Assembly: GCF_020531845.1 (NCBI RefSeq)
Contig: NZ_JAJAVF010000004.1
Span: 564,715 to 628,714, forward strand
DNA from: Methylobacillus methanolivorans
Lineage (GTDB): Bacteria > Pseudomonadota > Gammaproteobacteria > Burkholderiales > Methylophilaceae
Reading direction: 5' to 3'
Length of the DNA: 64,000 nucleotides
The translations under genes and the position numbers were made by a program. The notes beneath the pieces are model-generated. The model had not been told where the DNA came from and ran no database searches. It saw only the letters and a list, made by a program, of their open reading frames with translations. Every line of letters starts with the position of its first letter. Positions within the stretch are counted from its first letter, which is position 1. This document shows positions 8,588-17,621 of this stretch, one piece after another.

Positions 8588-10173
8588 GGTTGATGAGCGC
8601 TGGCAGGCCAGTACATATCGGTGAGGTAATAGGATTGTTCGAGTGGGTCCACCTTGACGCCACGCAACTCGGGGTGCACGGCAACAGGCAAGCGATACCA
8701 CGTGATAGGAATGGCGGGCAGCTCTTGCTGCAAGGTGAGCATAATATCGTGCTGATAGCGCTGGTTGGCCTGCTCGTCGGTGCTGGTGGCCAGTTTATCC
8801 AGCAGGGCTGGCACGGTGGTGTTGTCCCACTGCATCGCGCCCCAGTCGCCGCCATGCTTGTTGAAGTTCTGGTTCATGGCAATGAATGGGTCAGGCACTA
8901 CCGTGAAGTTCAGTGCCAATAGGCCCATATCCAGCGTGCCGCGGCGATGCCCGAGGGGAATCTCGCTGGAGTTAGTCACCACGAGCTTGACGTCTATGCC
9001 GAGCTGGCGGAATTGATCCTGCAAGGCAGTGGCAACAATCGGCAGCTCCGGGCGGTCTGGGAAGGCAGTCAATGTCAGCGCAAAGCGCTCGCCATCTTTT
9101 TGCAGAATTCCGTCTTTCCCCGGTTTCCAGCCTTGTGCCGTGAGTAATCCGCGGGCTTTTTCAAGATCGGTGCCCAGTTTGGGGAAATCAGCATCTGCCT
9201 GATACCAGCCGTGCATGCTGGGCGGCATGAACTGCTCTGCCGCTAATTCAGGCGTACGCAAGATGCCCTTGGCGATCCCGGTGCGATTGATGGCAAGGCT
9301 CAGTGCCTGCCTGGAGGCCGGCGTGTTGAGCCAGCGATGGCCGCTATTGAGCTTGAGCACGATGGTGCGGGCGACATCGGCCTCTTGCAAGACTACTTTT
9401 GGGTTATGGCGTAGGCGTTGCAGGCTGGCAGGGTCAAAGCCAAACACCAGGTCTGCCTGGTGTGATTCAGCCATCAGGGCACGCGTTTCTGATCTGCTGA
9501 CAGAAAGATAGCGCACCGTGCGGATATGAGGTTGCTTGCCATTCCAATAAGGCGAAAGCGCGAAATCCAGTTGCTGTGGCAAGACATGGTGCACCAACTG
9601 ATAGGGGCCGCTGCCTATCATGTGCGCGACCCTGCCATTGCTGCCATAGGCAGTAGGCGCCAGGATAATGGTGGTGCTATGCGCCAGCAACATGGGCAGC
9701 CGGGCATAAGGCTTTGCCAGCGTAATGCTGATGCCATCGGCTGTTTCGCTGATGGCCGTGATCGGTGCCATGTAAAGCACACCACCGGCCTGCTTCCAGG
9801 CACGTTGCAGATTCTGCGCTACGCTGGCTGGCGTGACCATGGTGCCATCATGAAACTTTGCGCCTGGACGTAGAACAAAGCGCCAGCGTAGCTGGTCAGC
9901 AGATACTTTCCATTGCTGGGCAAGCCCAGAAACAGCGCGACCGTTCACATCCACACCCACGAGCGTTTCAGCCACTTGCATGCGCTGGAACATATAGCCT
10001 GTGCGTGAAGGTTCCAGTGAACTGAGCTCCCATGGACCTACCATGCTGAGGCTGGTCTTGGCAGGAGTGGTGCCTGCTGAACAGGCTGGGTTGTGGATAG
10101 CCACGCTGGCCATGATCAATGCGCCAGACAACCATCTCTTGCGCAGCAAGGCGCGGAAAATAGACAACTTCAT
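8584..10173 (-). CDS. Periplasmic solute-binding protein, SBP_bac_5 family (NikA/DppA/OppA-like)
   Basis: 529 aa. A basic N-terminus and hydrophobic stretch (residues ~12-30) form a Sec signal; the cysteine near residue 31 sits in NPAC, which is not a good lipobox, so a soluble periplasmic protein is more likely. The mature part has SBP family 5 features: VSADQLRWRFVLRPGAKFHDG near 95, MIGSGPYQL near 190, then LSLAINRTGIAKG and ARGLLTAQGWKPG. Family members bind peptides, nickel chelates or opine-like metallophores. The TonB-dependent receptor directly upstream favours a chelated metal or bulky ligand, which is inference. The gene starts 7 bases after the receptor stop and overlaps the next permease (ATGA). 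Confidence 0.88.
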   Translation of the reverse strand: MKLSIFRALLRKRWLSGALIMASVAIHNPACSAGTTPAKTSLSMVGPWELSSLEPSRTGYMFQRMQVAETLVGVDVNGRAVSGLAQQWKVSADQLRWRFVLRPGAKFHDGTMVTPASVAQNLQRAWKQAGGVLYMAPITAISETADGISITLAKPYARLPMLLAHSTTIILAPTAYGSNGRVAHMIGSGPYQLVHHVLPQQLDFALSPYWNGKQPHIRTVRYLSVSRSETRALMAESHQADLVFGFDPASLQRLRHNPKVVLQEADVARTIVLKLNSGHRWLNTPASRQALSLAINRTGIAKGILRTPELAAEQFMPPSMHGWYQADADFPKLGTDLEKARGLLTAQGWKPGKDGILQKDGERFALTLTAFPDRPELPIVATALQDQFRQLGIDVKLVVTNSSEIPLGHRRGTLDMGLLALNFTVVPDPFIAMNQNFNKHGGDWGAMQWDNTTVPALLDKLATSTDEQANQRYQHDIMLTLQQELPAIPITWYRLPVAVHPELRGVKVDPLEQSYYLTDMYWPASAHQP

Positions 10174-10180
10174 AGTGGGC

Positions 10181-12379
10181 TTAAAACTTGGCTTGCAGGC
10201 CGAGTGTCATCATGCGTGGTGCCCCGGGTAATGCCCAGGTACTGTTGTAGGAGCTGGCATAGTATTCACGGTCAAACAAGTTAGTGACGTCAAACGATAG
10301 TCGTAGTTTTGGGTCGATTTGCCAATACGTCGTTAGCCGTACCGTGACATACGAAGGCAGTTCAAAGATGTCTTCGGTACTATCGGCACGTTTGCCAACA
10401 TAAGTGAAGCCGCCACCCAGCCCTAGCTTGCCGCCATTGGCCAGGGTTTGTTCGTGCATGAGTAAGGCATTGGCGGAGTGCTTGGGGATGTTGGATAGGC
10501 GGGAGCCTGCCTGCACAATACCATCTGGCAGCAATGTGGTAATCGGGGTGACTTTGAGGTCTTTGCCAAGATAGCTATCGGTGTAGGCATAGCTGGCAAT
10601 TGCACGCAGGTGATCAGTAATTTGACCGCTCAGGTCAATTTCCAATCCACGGCTACGCACTTCACCTGCGGCAATTGATCTGCCTAGTACGTCACCAGGG
10701 TCTGTGGTCAGTACATTCTGTTTTGTGATGTCAAAAGCGGCAATGCTTCCCCCTAGGCGCTGGTCGGTGGATTGGTATTTCATGCCAACTTCAAACGCGC
10801 GGCCACGTTCTGGATCAAAACCACTGCCTGCGGCATCAACACCAAAACTACTTCCTCCTGCCACACCTGCATTGGGGCGGAATGAGCGGCTCCATGATGT
10901 ATAGAGCGAGATTTCTGGATTGACGATATACGTTAGACCAGCTCGTGGCGAAGTTACGAAGTGATCTTGCTTGGAGATGCTGTCGGTGCGCTTGTCGTTG
11001 AGGTTCTGCCTATACGATTCAAAGCGCAAACCACCCATCAGCTTCCATTTTTCTGTCAGGCTGAGTTGGTCTTGTACAAACAGCGCAACGTCGGTCTGTT
11101 TCTCGTAAAAGTTGGTAGCGATGCTGAACTGGTTCAATGAAGGTTGGGTAAAGCCATACACAGGGTTGTAGATGTTGGTGTTCCAGTCTGTGCCATTGCG
11201 CATTGACACCATATATTGATCATTGTGGAAACGATAGGCTTCCATACCCACGAGGAAGTCGTGGCTGATGCTGCCAGTTTTAAATTTGCCATTCAGATCG
11301 GCCTGGACAGATAAGTCGGTGGATTGGTAGTCGCGAATGCGCCATTGACGTTGCACGTCACCATTCGGGCTGATGCGGTTGAGTGCCGGGATGGTTTCCA
11401 GCGATCCGCCATCGGTTGAGTTGTCTTTATAAACGATACCAGCACGACCACGCCATTGATCAGAAAACTCATGATCCAGCGTTAATTGGTGGGTATAGGC
11501 TTCCATCTTGAAGTCGCCTGTATTCGGCTCTCCCAGGAAGCGCTCGCGCTTGATGTTGTGCAGGCGGTTGCCATTGATGTCGCGCAATGGAATGCCGCGA
11601 TCCATGGGCAGTTGGTGCTTGAGGTATTCCAGTTCATAGGTGAGCGAGGTGGCAGGGCCGAGCAACCAGGTGAAGGATGGGGCAATCAGCAGGCGCTTGC
11701 TATCGACATAATCACGAAAACCACCATTGTCTTCTGCTGCGACAATCATGCGATAAGCCAGATTTTCCGTGATAGGTCCTGTGGAGTCGATGGAGCTACG
11801 ATAGCTGTCATAGCTGCCTGCATAGATTTCAGCCACATTGCTGGCTTTGAATTGCGGTTTCTTGGTGACCACGTTGAGCGTGCCTCCAGGCTCACTGTTG
11901 CCATACAGCGCAGCCGCCGGGCCTTTGAGAAATTCCACACGTTCTGTATTGGCGGTATCGCGCGGCGGATTGTAGCCACGGTTGCCTGAGAAGCCATTGC
12001 GTAGCATGGCGGGGCCGGTGTTTTCATGCCCGGCAAAGCCACGGATGGCGAAGTTATCCCATAAACCACCAAAATTGTTCTGACGGCTGACACCACTTAC
12101 CAAATCGTACGTGTCAGCGACACGTGTTGCCTGGATATCATCCAGCGCCTGGCGCGAAATGATTTTGACTGCTTGCGAGGTTTCCTGTTGCGGTGTATCA
12201 GTTCTGGTCGAAGCACCAGCATCTCTCTGGTAGTAGTTGTTTGTCTTGCTCGTGCTTGATGCTTTGACGGTGACTTCTTCTAGCACGCCCGAGTTCTCGG
12301 CAGGCTCTGCGGCATAGCTCGGATAAGTAGCGGACATTAGTAAGGGCAAGAGATACTGAAGACGTTGTTTGATGGGCAT
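10181..12379 (-). CDS. TonB-dependent outer-membrane receptor, siderophore type
   Basis: 732 aa. A signal peptide (MPIKQRLQYLLPLLMS..., cleavage likely after SYAA) is followed by a TonB-box-like EEVTVKAS, then the plug domain with QAVKIISRQALDDIQ, NFAIRGFAG, VEFLKGPAAALYG and GGTLNVVTKKP. The long beta-barrel ends in LGLQAKF with terminal Phe, the usual outer-membrane assembly signal. No N-terminal STN signalling domain is seen, so transcriptional signalling through a FecR-type partner is unlikely. The start at 12379 gives a proper signal peptide; the in-frame extension to 12502 does not. It heads the minus-strand operon with the ABC importer, suggesting outer- and inner-membrane steps for the same ligand. 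Confidence 0.92.
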   Translation of the reverse strand: MPIKQRLQYLLPLLMSATYPSYAAEPAENSGVLEEVTVKASSTSKTNNYYQRDAGASTRTDTPQQETSQAVKIISRQALDDIQATRVADTYDLVSGVSRQNNFGGLWDNFAIRGFAGHENTGPAMLRNGFSGNRGYNPPRDTANTERVEFLKGPAAALYGNSEPGGTLNVVTKKPQFKASNVAEIYAGSYDSYRSSIDSTGPITENLAYRMIVAAEDNGGFRDYVDSKRLLIAPSFTWLLGPATSLTYELEYLKHQLPMDRGIPLRDINGNRLHNIKRERFLGEPNTGDFKMEAYTHQLTLDHEFSDQWRGRAGIVYKDNSTDGGSLETIPALNRISPNGDVQRQWRIRDYQSTDLSVQADLNGKFKTGSISHDFLVGMEAYRFHNDQYMVSMRNGTDWNTNIYNPVYGFTQPSLNQFSIATNFYEKQTDVALFVQDQLSLTEKWKLMGGLRFESYRQNLNDKRTDSISKQDHFVTSPRAGLTYIVNPEISLYTSWSRSFRPNAGVAGGSSFGVDAAGSGFDPERGRAFEVGMKYQSTDQRLGGSIAAFDITKQNVLTTDPGDVLGRSIAAGEVRSRGLEIDLSGQITDHLRAIASYAYTDSYLGKDLKVTPITTLLPDGIVQAGSRLSNIPKHSANALLMHEQTLANGGKLGLGGGFTYVGKRADSTEDIFELPSYVTVRLTTYWQIDPKLRLSFDVTNLFDREYYASSYNSTWALPGAPRMMTLGLQAKF

Positions 12380-12441
12380 GGCCGCAGATTTTTCTTTAAG
12401 TAGAATGGGTTGGGTCGCAACGTAAGAACTATAATTTTTTG

Positions 12442-12484
12442 CAGCATTATAATGTTCTGAATTGTATATTTGCAACAGTGTTGC
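12442..12484. promoter_or_regulatory. Two palindromes upstream of the TonB-receptor operon, candidate operators
   Basis: A perfect ten-base palindrome CATTATAATG lies at 12445-12454, with a further A/T match two bases out on either side. A second perfect palindrome, GCAACA-G-TGTTGC, lies at 12472-12484. Both are in the AT-rich region about 65-105 bases upstream of the receptor start. Metal-uptake operons commonly have such sites bound by Fur, Zur or NikR; neither palindrome is a clear match to a consensus I know, so the regulator is open. Confidence 0.35.
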
Positions 12485-12600
12485 GATTTGGTTCGGGCGC
12501 ACCCTTTGCCAGGGGTTTCTATTGCGAATTCATTTAATTAGCTGAGCAAGGTTTTCATCAGGCATGGTTGGCCCCATATCTTAGCCAGCGTGCATTCGGG

Positions 12601-12606
12601 TATAAT
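12601..12606 (+). promoter_or_regulatory. TATAAT -10 element upstream of fmdB
   Basis: A consensus TATAAT lies 24 bases before the fmdB start. No good -35 hexamer is seen at 16-18 bases upstream, so this is a partial promoter call. It is the natural start for the fmdB-DUF502-aspS transcript. Confidence 0.4.
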
Positions 12607-12629
12607 TTCGTTTTTTCGGGGGTGTGACG

Positions 12630-12878
12630 ATGCCTATTTACGATTATCAATGTAGCAGTTGTGGTCATAAAGCGGAGCTGATGCGTAAGGTCAGCGAGGC
12701 TGGCACGACCGTATGTCCGGCATGTGCAAAGGAAACCTTCGAGAAGCAGGTCTCTGCACCGAATTTCCAACTCAGTGGCTCGGGCTGGTATGCAACTGAC
12801 TTCAAGGGCGGAAGCCCTGCGAAGAAATCTGAGGAAGTAGCCCCCGCTGCCTGTGGCACAGGATGTGCCTGCCATTAA
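12630..12878 (+). CDS. fmdB: FmdB-family zinc-ribbon protein
   Basis: 82 aa. Starts MPIYDYQCSSCGHKAELM and has a second CPAC pair near residue 32, giving the CxxC...CxxC zinc ribbon of the FmdB family. The C-terminus is Cys-rich (CGTGCACH) and may bind a further metal. Family members are often called regulatory proteins after FmdB of the formamidase operon, but the biochemical role is not established. ATG at 12630 was used; it follows GGGGGTG. The order fmdB, DUF502, aspS is common in betaproteobacteria. Confidence 0.85.
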   Translation: MPIYDYQCSSCGHKAELMRKVSEAGTTVCPACAKETFEKQVSAPNFQLSGSGWYATDFKGGSPAKKSEEVAPAACGTGCACH

Positions 12879-12910
12879 TGTAGTCCATTTGCCTTCACGT
12901 TAGAGCTGCC

Positions 12911-13513
12911 ATGAAAAGTTACTTTATTACTGGACTACTGGTGCTGGTGCCGTTGTGCATCACCATCTGGGTATTGAGCACATTGATTGGGCTGATGGAC
13001 CAGAGCCTGTTGTTGCTACCCGTTGCTTGGCGCCCTGAGGCCCAGTTTGGGCGTGCGATCCCCGGTATCGGCGCAATCCTGACCTTGCTGATCGTGTTTG
13101 GCACTGGTGTCATCGCGACCAACTTCTTCGGCAAGCGTATTATCCAGTTCTGGGAAGCATTGCTGGCACGTGTGCCGGTGGTCAAGTCCATTTACTACAG
13201 TGTTAAGCAAGTGTCGGACACCTTGTTCTCTGATTCTGGCCAAGCATTTCGCAAGGCCCTGCTGGTGCAATATCCACGTCAAGGTAGCTGGACGATCGGC
13301 TTCCTGACCGGACAGCCAGGCGGCGATGTGGCGAATTACCTCCAGGGTGAATACGTGAGCGTCTATATCCCTACCACGCCTAACCCAACTTCCGGTTTTT
13401 TCCTGATGATGCCCAAGGCGGATGTGGTGGAGCTGGATATGAGTGTGGATGAAGCCTTGAAATACATTATTTCCATGGGAGTGGTTGCGCCAGCCGGCAA
13501 AGCCAAGCCTTGA
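12911..13513 (+). CDS. DUF502 family membrane protein
   Basis: 200 aa. Two strongly hydrophobic N-terminal segments (about residues 5-27 and 52-76) are followed by a soluble part with GIGAILTL, RVPVVKSIYYSVKQVSDT and VYIPTTPNPTSGFF, which define DUF502. The function is unknown; conserved linkage to aspS suggests a housekeeping membrane role. It starts 32 bases after fmdB and precedes aspS by 38 bases, so the three probably share a transcript. Confidence 0.85.
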   Translation: MKSYFITGLLVLVPLCITIWVLSTLIGLMDQSLLLLPVAWRPEAQFGRAIPGIGAILTLLIVFGTGVIATNFFGKRIIQFWEALLARVPVVKSIYYSVKQVSDTLFSDSGQAFRKALLVQYPRQGSWTIGFLTGQPGGDVANYLQGEYVSVYIPTTPNPTSGFFLMMPKADVVELDMSVDEALKYIISMGVVAPAGKAKP

Positions 13514-13551
13514 CCTTTTAACCTTAAGTTATAGCCTACAAGAAAATAGTT

Positions 13552-15336
13552 ATGCGTACTCATTACTGCGGTCACCTGAACCGTGAACATATTGGCCAGA
13601 CCGTTACCCTCTGTGGCTGGGCACATCGCCGTCGCGACCATGGTGGCGTGATTTTCATTGACCTGCGTGATCGTGAAGGCATGGCTCAGATCGTGATTGA
13701 TCCTGATACGCCTGCGGCATTTGCCCTGGCTGAAACCGTGCGCAGTGAGTTCGTGCTGAAAGTGGTCTGTAAGGTGCGTGCGCGTCCTGAAGGTACTGTG
13801 AATGCCAACATCCCGACCGGGGAAGTGGAAATGCTGGCGACCGAGATCGAGATTCTCAATGCATCGCTGACGCCACCGTTCATGCTGGACGACGACAATC
13901 TGAGCGAAATGGTGCGCCTGGAGCATCGCTACATCGACCTGCGCCGCCCCGCCATGCAAAAAAACATGATGCTGCGCTACCGCGTGGCCAAGACCCTGCG
14001 TGACCATCTGGACAGCAACGGCTTCATTGAAGTCGAAACGCCTATGCTGACCCGCTCCACCCCGGAAGGTGCCCGCGATTACCTGGTGCCATCGCGCGTG
14101 CATCACGGCCAGTTCTTTGCATTGCCGCAATCGCCCCAGCTGTTCAAGCAGCTGCTGATGGTGTCGGGCTTTGACCGTTACTTCCAGATCACCAAGTGTT
14201 TCCGCGACGAAGACTTGCGTGCGGACCGCCAGCCTGAATTCACCCAGGTCGATATTGAAACCTCCTTCCTCGGCGAAGAAGAGATCATGAACATCGTGGA
14301 AGACATGATCCGCAAGATGTTCAAGAGCGTGCAGAACATTGATCTGCCTGCGCAGTTCCCGCGCATGCCATTCTCCGAAGCCATGAACAAATACGGCTCC
14401 GATAAGCCCGACATGCGCGTGACCCTGGAAATCACCGAGCTGACTGACATCATGAAAGATGTGGATTTCAAGGTGTTCGCCGGTGCCGCCAATATGGCCG
14501 GTGGTCGCGTGGCCGCCATGCGCGTGCCCAATGGCGCTGCCATTAGCCGCTCCGAGATCGACGCCTACACCGAGTTCGTCAAGATCTACGGTGCCAAAGG
14601 TCTGGCTTACATCAAGATCAACGACATCACCAAGCTCAACGAAGAAGGCCTGCAAAGCCCTATCGTCAAGAACATCCACGTCAACGCACTGCAAGCCATT
14701 ATTGACCGCACCGGTGCGCAAAATGGCGACATCGTGTTCTTCGGTGCCGACAAGGCCAAAGTGGTGAACGAAGCCCTGGGCGCTCTGCGCACCAAGGTCG
14801 GCCACGAAAAAGGCCATGTTGATGGCCGTGCCTGGGCACCGCTGTGGGTGGTGGATTTCCCCATGTTCGAACACGACGAAGAAGCCGACCGCTGGGTCGC
14901 GCTGCACCACCCCTTCACCAGTCCCAAGGATGGTCACGAAGACCTGCTCACCACCAACCCCGGTGCCGCCTTGTCCAAAGCGTATGACATGGTGCTCAAC
15001 GGCTGGGAAGTCGGCGGCGGTTCCGTGCGTATCCACAAGCAGGAAGTGCAGTCCAAGGTGTTCGACGCGCTCAAGATCAGCAAAGAAGAAGCCCAGGAGA
15101 AATTCGGCTTCCTGCTCGACGCCCTGCAATATGGTGCCCCACCGCACGGCGGCCTCGCCTTCGGTCTCGACCGTCTGGTCACCCTGATGGCCGGTGCCGA
15201 ATCCATCCGCGACGTGATTGCCTTCCCCAAGACCCAGCGCGCGCAATGCCTGATGACCAATGCGCCCAACGAAGTCGACGAAAAGCAGTTGCGCGAGTTG
15301 CATATCCGCGTGCGTCAGCAGAACCCTGCTGCATAA
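13552..15336 (+). CDS. aspS: Aspartate--tRNA ligase
   Basis: 594 aa, typical for bacterial AspRS. The N-terminal OB-fold anticodon-binding domain has [20 protein letters not shown]. The class II catalytic core has motif 2 ([20 protein letters not shown]) and motif 3 ([15 protein letters not shown]). The bacterial GAD insert lies between, at about residues 300-415. It charges tRNA-Asp, and betaproteobacterial enzymes of this kind are often non-discriminating (also charging tRNA-Asn); that cannot be settled from this window. The gene is visibly more GC-rich and C-ending in codon use than its neighbours, especially after 13,900. Confidence 0.96.
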   Translation: MRTHYCGHLNREHIGQTVTLCGWAHRRRDHGGVIFIDLRDREGMAQIVIDPDTPAAFALAETVRSEFVLKVVCKVRARPEGTVNANIPTGEVEMLATEIEILNASLTPPFMLDDDNLSEMVRLEHRYIDLRRPAMQKNMMLRYRVAKTLRDHLDSNGFIEVETPMLTRSTPEGARDYLVPSRVHHGQFFALPQSPQLFKQLLMVSGFDRYFQITKCFRDEDLRADRQPEFTQVDIETSFLGEEEIMNIVEDMIRKMFKSVQNIDLPAQFPRMPFSEAMNKYGSDKPDMRVTLEITELTDIMKDVDFKVFAGAANMAGGRVAAMRVPNGAAISRSEIDAYTEFVKIYGAKGLAYIKINDITKLNEEGLQSPIVKNIHVNALQAIIDRTGAQNGDIVFFGADKAKVVNEALGALRTKVGHEKGHVDGRAWAPLWVVDFPMFEHDEEADRWVALHHPFTSPKDGHEDLLTTNPGAALSKAYDMVLNGWEVGGGSVRIHKQEVQSKVFDALKISKEEAQEKFGFLLDALQYGAPPHGGLAFGLDRLVTLMAGAESIRDVIAFPKTQRAQCLMTNAPNEVDEKQLRELHIRVRQQNPAA

Positions 15337-15337
15337 T

Positions 15338-15430
15338 ATGAAATCGCTTGTGCTGGCAGCGTTGCAAACTCGTGCCGTACTTGATGTACTGTCTGCGAGT
15401 GCGCGCCTTGCCAGTCTAGCGCGATTTCAT
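15338..15430. repeat. 93-bp nested inverted-repeat (cruciform-like) element after aspS
   Basis: The element is bounded by perfect ten-base arms, ATGAAATCGC at 15338-15347 and its complement at 15421-15430. Inside are nested pairs: CTGGCA 15353-15358 with TGCCAG 15409-15414, ACTCG 15368-15372 with CGAGT 15396-15400, and GTAC 15377-15380 with GTAC 15386-15389. The right arm runs into TTTTT. It lies in the aspS-apt gap and may act as a terminator, or be one copy of a dispersed repetitive element; only one copy was noticed here. Confidence 0.6.
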
Positions 15431-15460
15431 TTTTGTATCAGTCGGTAGATAGTGACGTAA

Positions 15461-15988
15461 ATGAACATCAAGTCACTCATCCGCACTATTCCCGATTACC
15501 CCAAGCCCGGTGTCCAGTTTCGCGACATTACTACGTTGCTCAAGGATGCCGATGGCTTGCGGCAAGTGGTGGATGCGCTGGTTGCACGTTATGCCAATGC
15601 CCAGGTTGATAAAGTGGTGGGTATCGAGTCGCGCGGGTTCATTGTTGGTGCTGCGGTGGCTTATGAGCTTGGTGTGGGGTTTGTGCCTGTGCGCAAAAAG
15701 GGCAAGCTGCCTGGCGATGTGCTGGGGCATGACTATGCATTGGAATATGGCACTGACCGTGTGGAAATCCATAGCGATGCCATCAGCCCAAATGAAAACA
15801 TATTGTTGCTGGATGACTTGATTGCCACGGGCGGCACGGCGGAAGCTGCTGCTGTGTTGATTGAGAAGCTGGGGGGCAATTTGATTGAGTGTTCCTTTAT
15901 TATCGGCCTGCCTGATCTGGGCGGTGAGCGAAAGCTGCGTACACTGGGCTACAAGACATTTAGCTTGTGCGAGTTCGAGGGCGATTAG
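15461..15988 (+). CDS. apt: Adenine phosphoribosyltransferase
   Basis: 175 aa. Begins MNIKSLIRTIPDYPKPGVQF; the KPGVQFRDIT segment and the PRPP-binding loop ILLLDDLIATGGTAEAA (near residue 110) identify the family. It converts adenine and PRPP to AMP and pyrophosphate in purine salvage. It ends one base into the nudB start (TAGTG), indicating coupled translation. Its codon use is ordinary for the window, in contrast to aspS. Confidence 0.94.
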   Translation: MNIKSLIRTIPDYPKPGVQFRDITTLLKDADGLRQVVDALVARYANAQVDKVVGIESRGFIVGAAVAYELGVGFVPVRKKGKLPGDVLGHDYALEYGTDRVEIHSDAISPNENILLLDDLIATGGTAEAAAVLIEKLGGNLIECSFIIGLPDLGGERKLRTLGYKTFSLCEFEGD

Positions 15989-16467
15989 TGGAAAGTCATC
16001 AGCCGGTTTATAAAATCCCGGTGTCGGCGCTGGTATTGATTCATACCACTGATTTACAGGTGCTTATCATGGAGCGTGCGGATAAGCCCGGTTTCTGGCA
16101 GTCGGTGACGGGTAGTCTGGAGCAACTGCCCAATGGTGAGCTGGAGCAGCCCATGGCGGCTGCCATCCGCGAAGTGCATGAAGAAACTGGCCTGGATGCA
16201 ACCGAGTACAAATTGGTGGATTGGCAACTATCGCATGTATACGAAATATATCCGCACTGGCGCTTTCGCTATGCCCCTGGTGTGACGGAAAATACCGAAC
16301 ATATTTTTGGATTGGAATTACCAGCGCCTGTTGCTGTCCAACTCGCTCCGCGTGAACATGTGGCTTACGAATGGGTGGATTGGCGTGAAGCGGCGCAGCG
16401 CGTGTTTTCATGGACGAATATCGAGGCCCTGCGCAAACTGGGCGAGCGACATCATTTAATATTGTGA
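15988..16467 (+). CDS. nudB: Dihydroneopterin triphosphate diphosphatase, Nudix family
   Basis: 159 aa. The Nudix helix core REVHEETGL (near residue 63) follows SVTGSLE, as in NudB. NudB removes pyrophosphate from dihydroneopterin triphosphate, an early step of folate synthesis; folB for the later step lies at 56.2 kb. GTG at 15988 is the start, overlapping the apt stop by one base with GAGGG upstream; the in-frame extension to 15967 lies inside apt. Specificity within the Nudix superfamily is inferred from overall similarity and the usual linkage to aspS. Confidence 0.85.
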   Translation: MESHQPVYKIPVSALVLIHTTDLQVLIMERADKPGFWQSVTGSLEQLPNGELEQPMAAAIREVHEETGLDATEYKLVDWQLSHVYEIYPHWRFRYAPGVTENTEHIFGLELPAPVAVQLAPREHVAYEWVDWREAAQRVFSWTNIEALRKLGERHHLIL

Positions 16468-16477
16468 AATATCAGCT

Positions 16478-17608
16478 ATGCAAGCAACTCTAGAGACAAC
16501 AGAAAAAAACGTCGTCGCTGAGCCGATCAGGTTTGAGCGTTTCCAGGCAACCCAGGAGGCTGAGTTACAGGCACGCATTATTGCGGCCAAGCAAAAGCTT
16601 GGGAAAAAACTGGTAATCCTCGGGCACCACTATCAGCAGGAAAGCGTCTATCGCCATGCTGACTACACTGGCGACTCGCTCAAATTGTCCCGTTTTGCTG
16701 CCGAGACCGACGCGCAATATATTGTGTTCCTTGGTGTACATTTTATGGCGGAGGTTGCGGATATCCTCTCCCGGCCTGAGCAGATTTCCATCCTGCCAGA
16801 TTTATCTGCAGGCTGCTCCATGGCCGATATGGCGAATCTTGCCAAGGTGGAGCGCTCCCGCCGCGAATTATCCAAAGTGCTGGATTTTGACGCGACCATT
16901 ACACCTATTACCTACATTAACTCTGCAGCCGACCTCAAGGCGTTTTGCGGCGAGCATGGTGGTATCGTTTGCACCTCTACCAATGCGACAAAGATTATTG
17001 AGTGGGGCTTCAAGCAACGTGAAAAGGTGTTGTTCTTCCCTGATCAAAATCTGGGCCGCTGGTCTGGTTACAAGATGGGTATTCCACTAGAGCAAATGCC
17101 AGTGTGGGATCCTGATCTTCCCATGGGCGGTTTGACGGAAGAGCAGATCAAGAACGCCAAGATACTGCTGTGGAAAGGCCATTGCGCCGTGCACCAGATG
17201 TTCCGCGAGCAAAACATTACACGCTTCCGTGCCGAGCATCCCGATGGTATCGTGATTTCGCACCCCGAGTCGCCATTCGAGGTCTGCCTCAATTCTGATT
17301 ACGTTGGTTCCACCGAGTACATCCTCAAAACAGTCAGTGACGCGCCTGCAGGTACGCGCTGGCTGGTGGGCACCGAGTTGAATCTGGTGAATCGCCTGGC
17401 TGAGCAGATGAAGCCAGAGGGTAAGATCGTGCAGTTCATGTCGCACGTGATCTGCGAATGCTCCACTATGGCGCGTATTGATCCCCAGCATTTGGCCTGG
17501 ACGCTGGAGAACCTGGTGGAAGGTAATGTGGTTAACCAGATCAGGGTGCCTGAGCACGAGGCCGAGTTGGCGCGCCTGACCTTGCAACGCATGCTGGACG
17601 CATCTTGA
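16478..17608 (+). CDS. nadA: Quinolinate synthase A
   Basis: 376 aa, the longer NadA form. Fe-S ligand regions are seen at AGCSMADMA, GGIVCTSTNA and MSHVICECSTMARI, which supply the three cysteines for the essential [4Fe-4S] cluster. Other conserved segments are LGHHYQ near residue 47 and FFPDQNLGR. The enzyme condenses iminoaspartate with dihydroxyacetone phosphate to quinolinate for NAD synthesis. nadB and nadC are not in the window. It starts 10 bases after nudB. Confidence 0.95.
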   Translation: MQATLETTEKNVVAEPIRFERFQATQEAELQARIIAAKQKLGKKLVILGHHYQQESVYRHADYTGDSLKLSRFAAETDAQYIVFLGVHFMAEVADILSRPEQISILPDLSAGCSMADMANLAKVERSRRELSKVLDFDATITPITYINSAADLKAFCGEHGGIVCTSTNATKIIEWGFKQREKVLFFPDQNLGRWSGYKMGIPLEQMPVWDPDLPMGGLTEEQIKNAKILLWKGHCAVHQMFREQNITRFRAEHPDGIVISHPESPFEVCLNSDYVGSTEYILKTVSDAPAGTRWLVGTELNLVNRLAEQMKPEGKIVQFMSHVICECSTMARIDPQHLAWTLENLVEGNVVNQIRVPEHEAELARLTLQRMLDAS

Positions 17609-17621
17609 TGAAGGGCTAGGC

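Noticed and set aside
8584..10173. Solute-binding protein as a lipoprotein
   Set aside because: The cysteine near residue 31 is in NPAC, which lacks the usual lipobox residues.
13363..15303. 646-codon open frame antisense to aspS and the end of the DUF502 gene
   Set aside because: It mirrors the strongly biased codon use of aspS, has no recognisable domain and starts and ends inside other genes.
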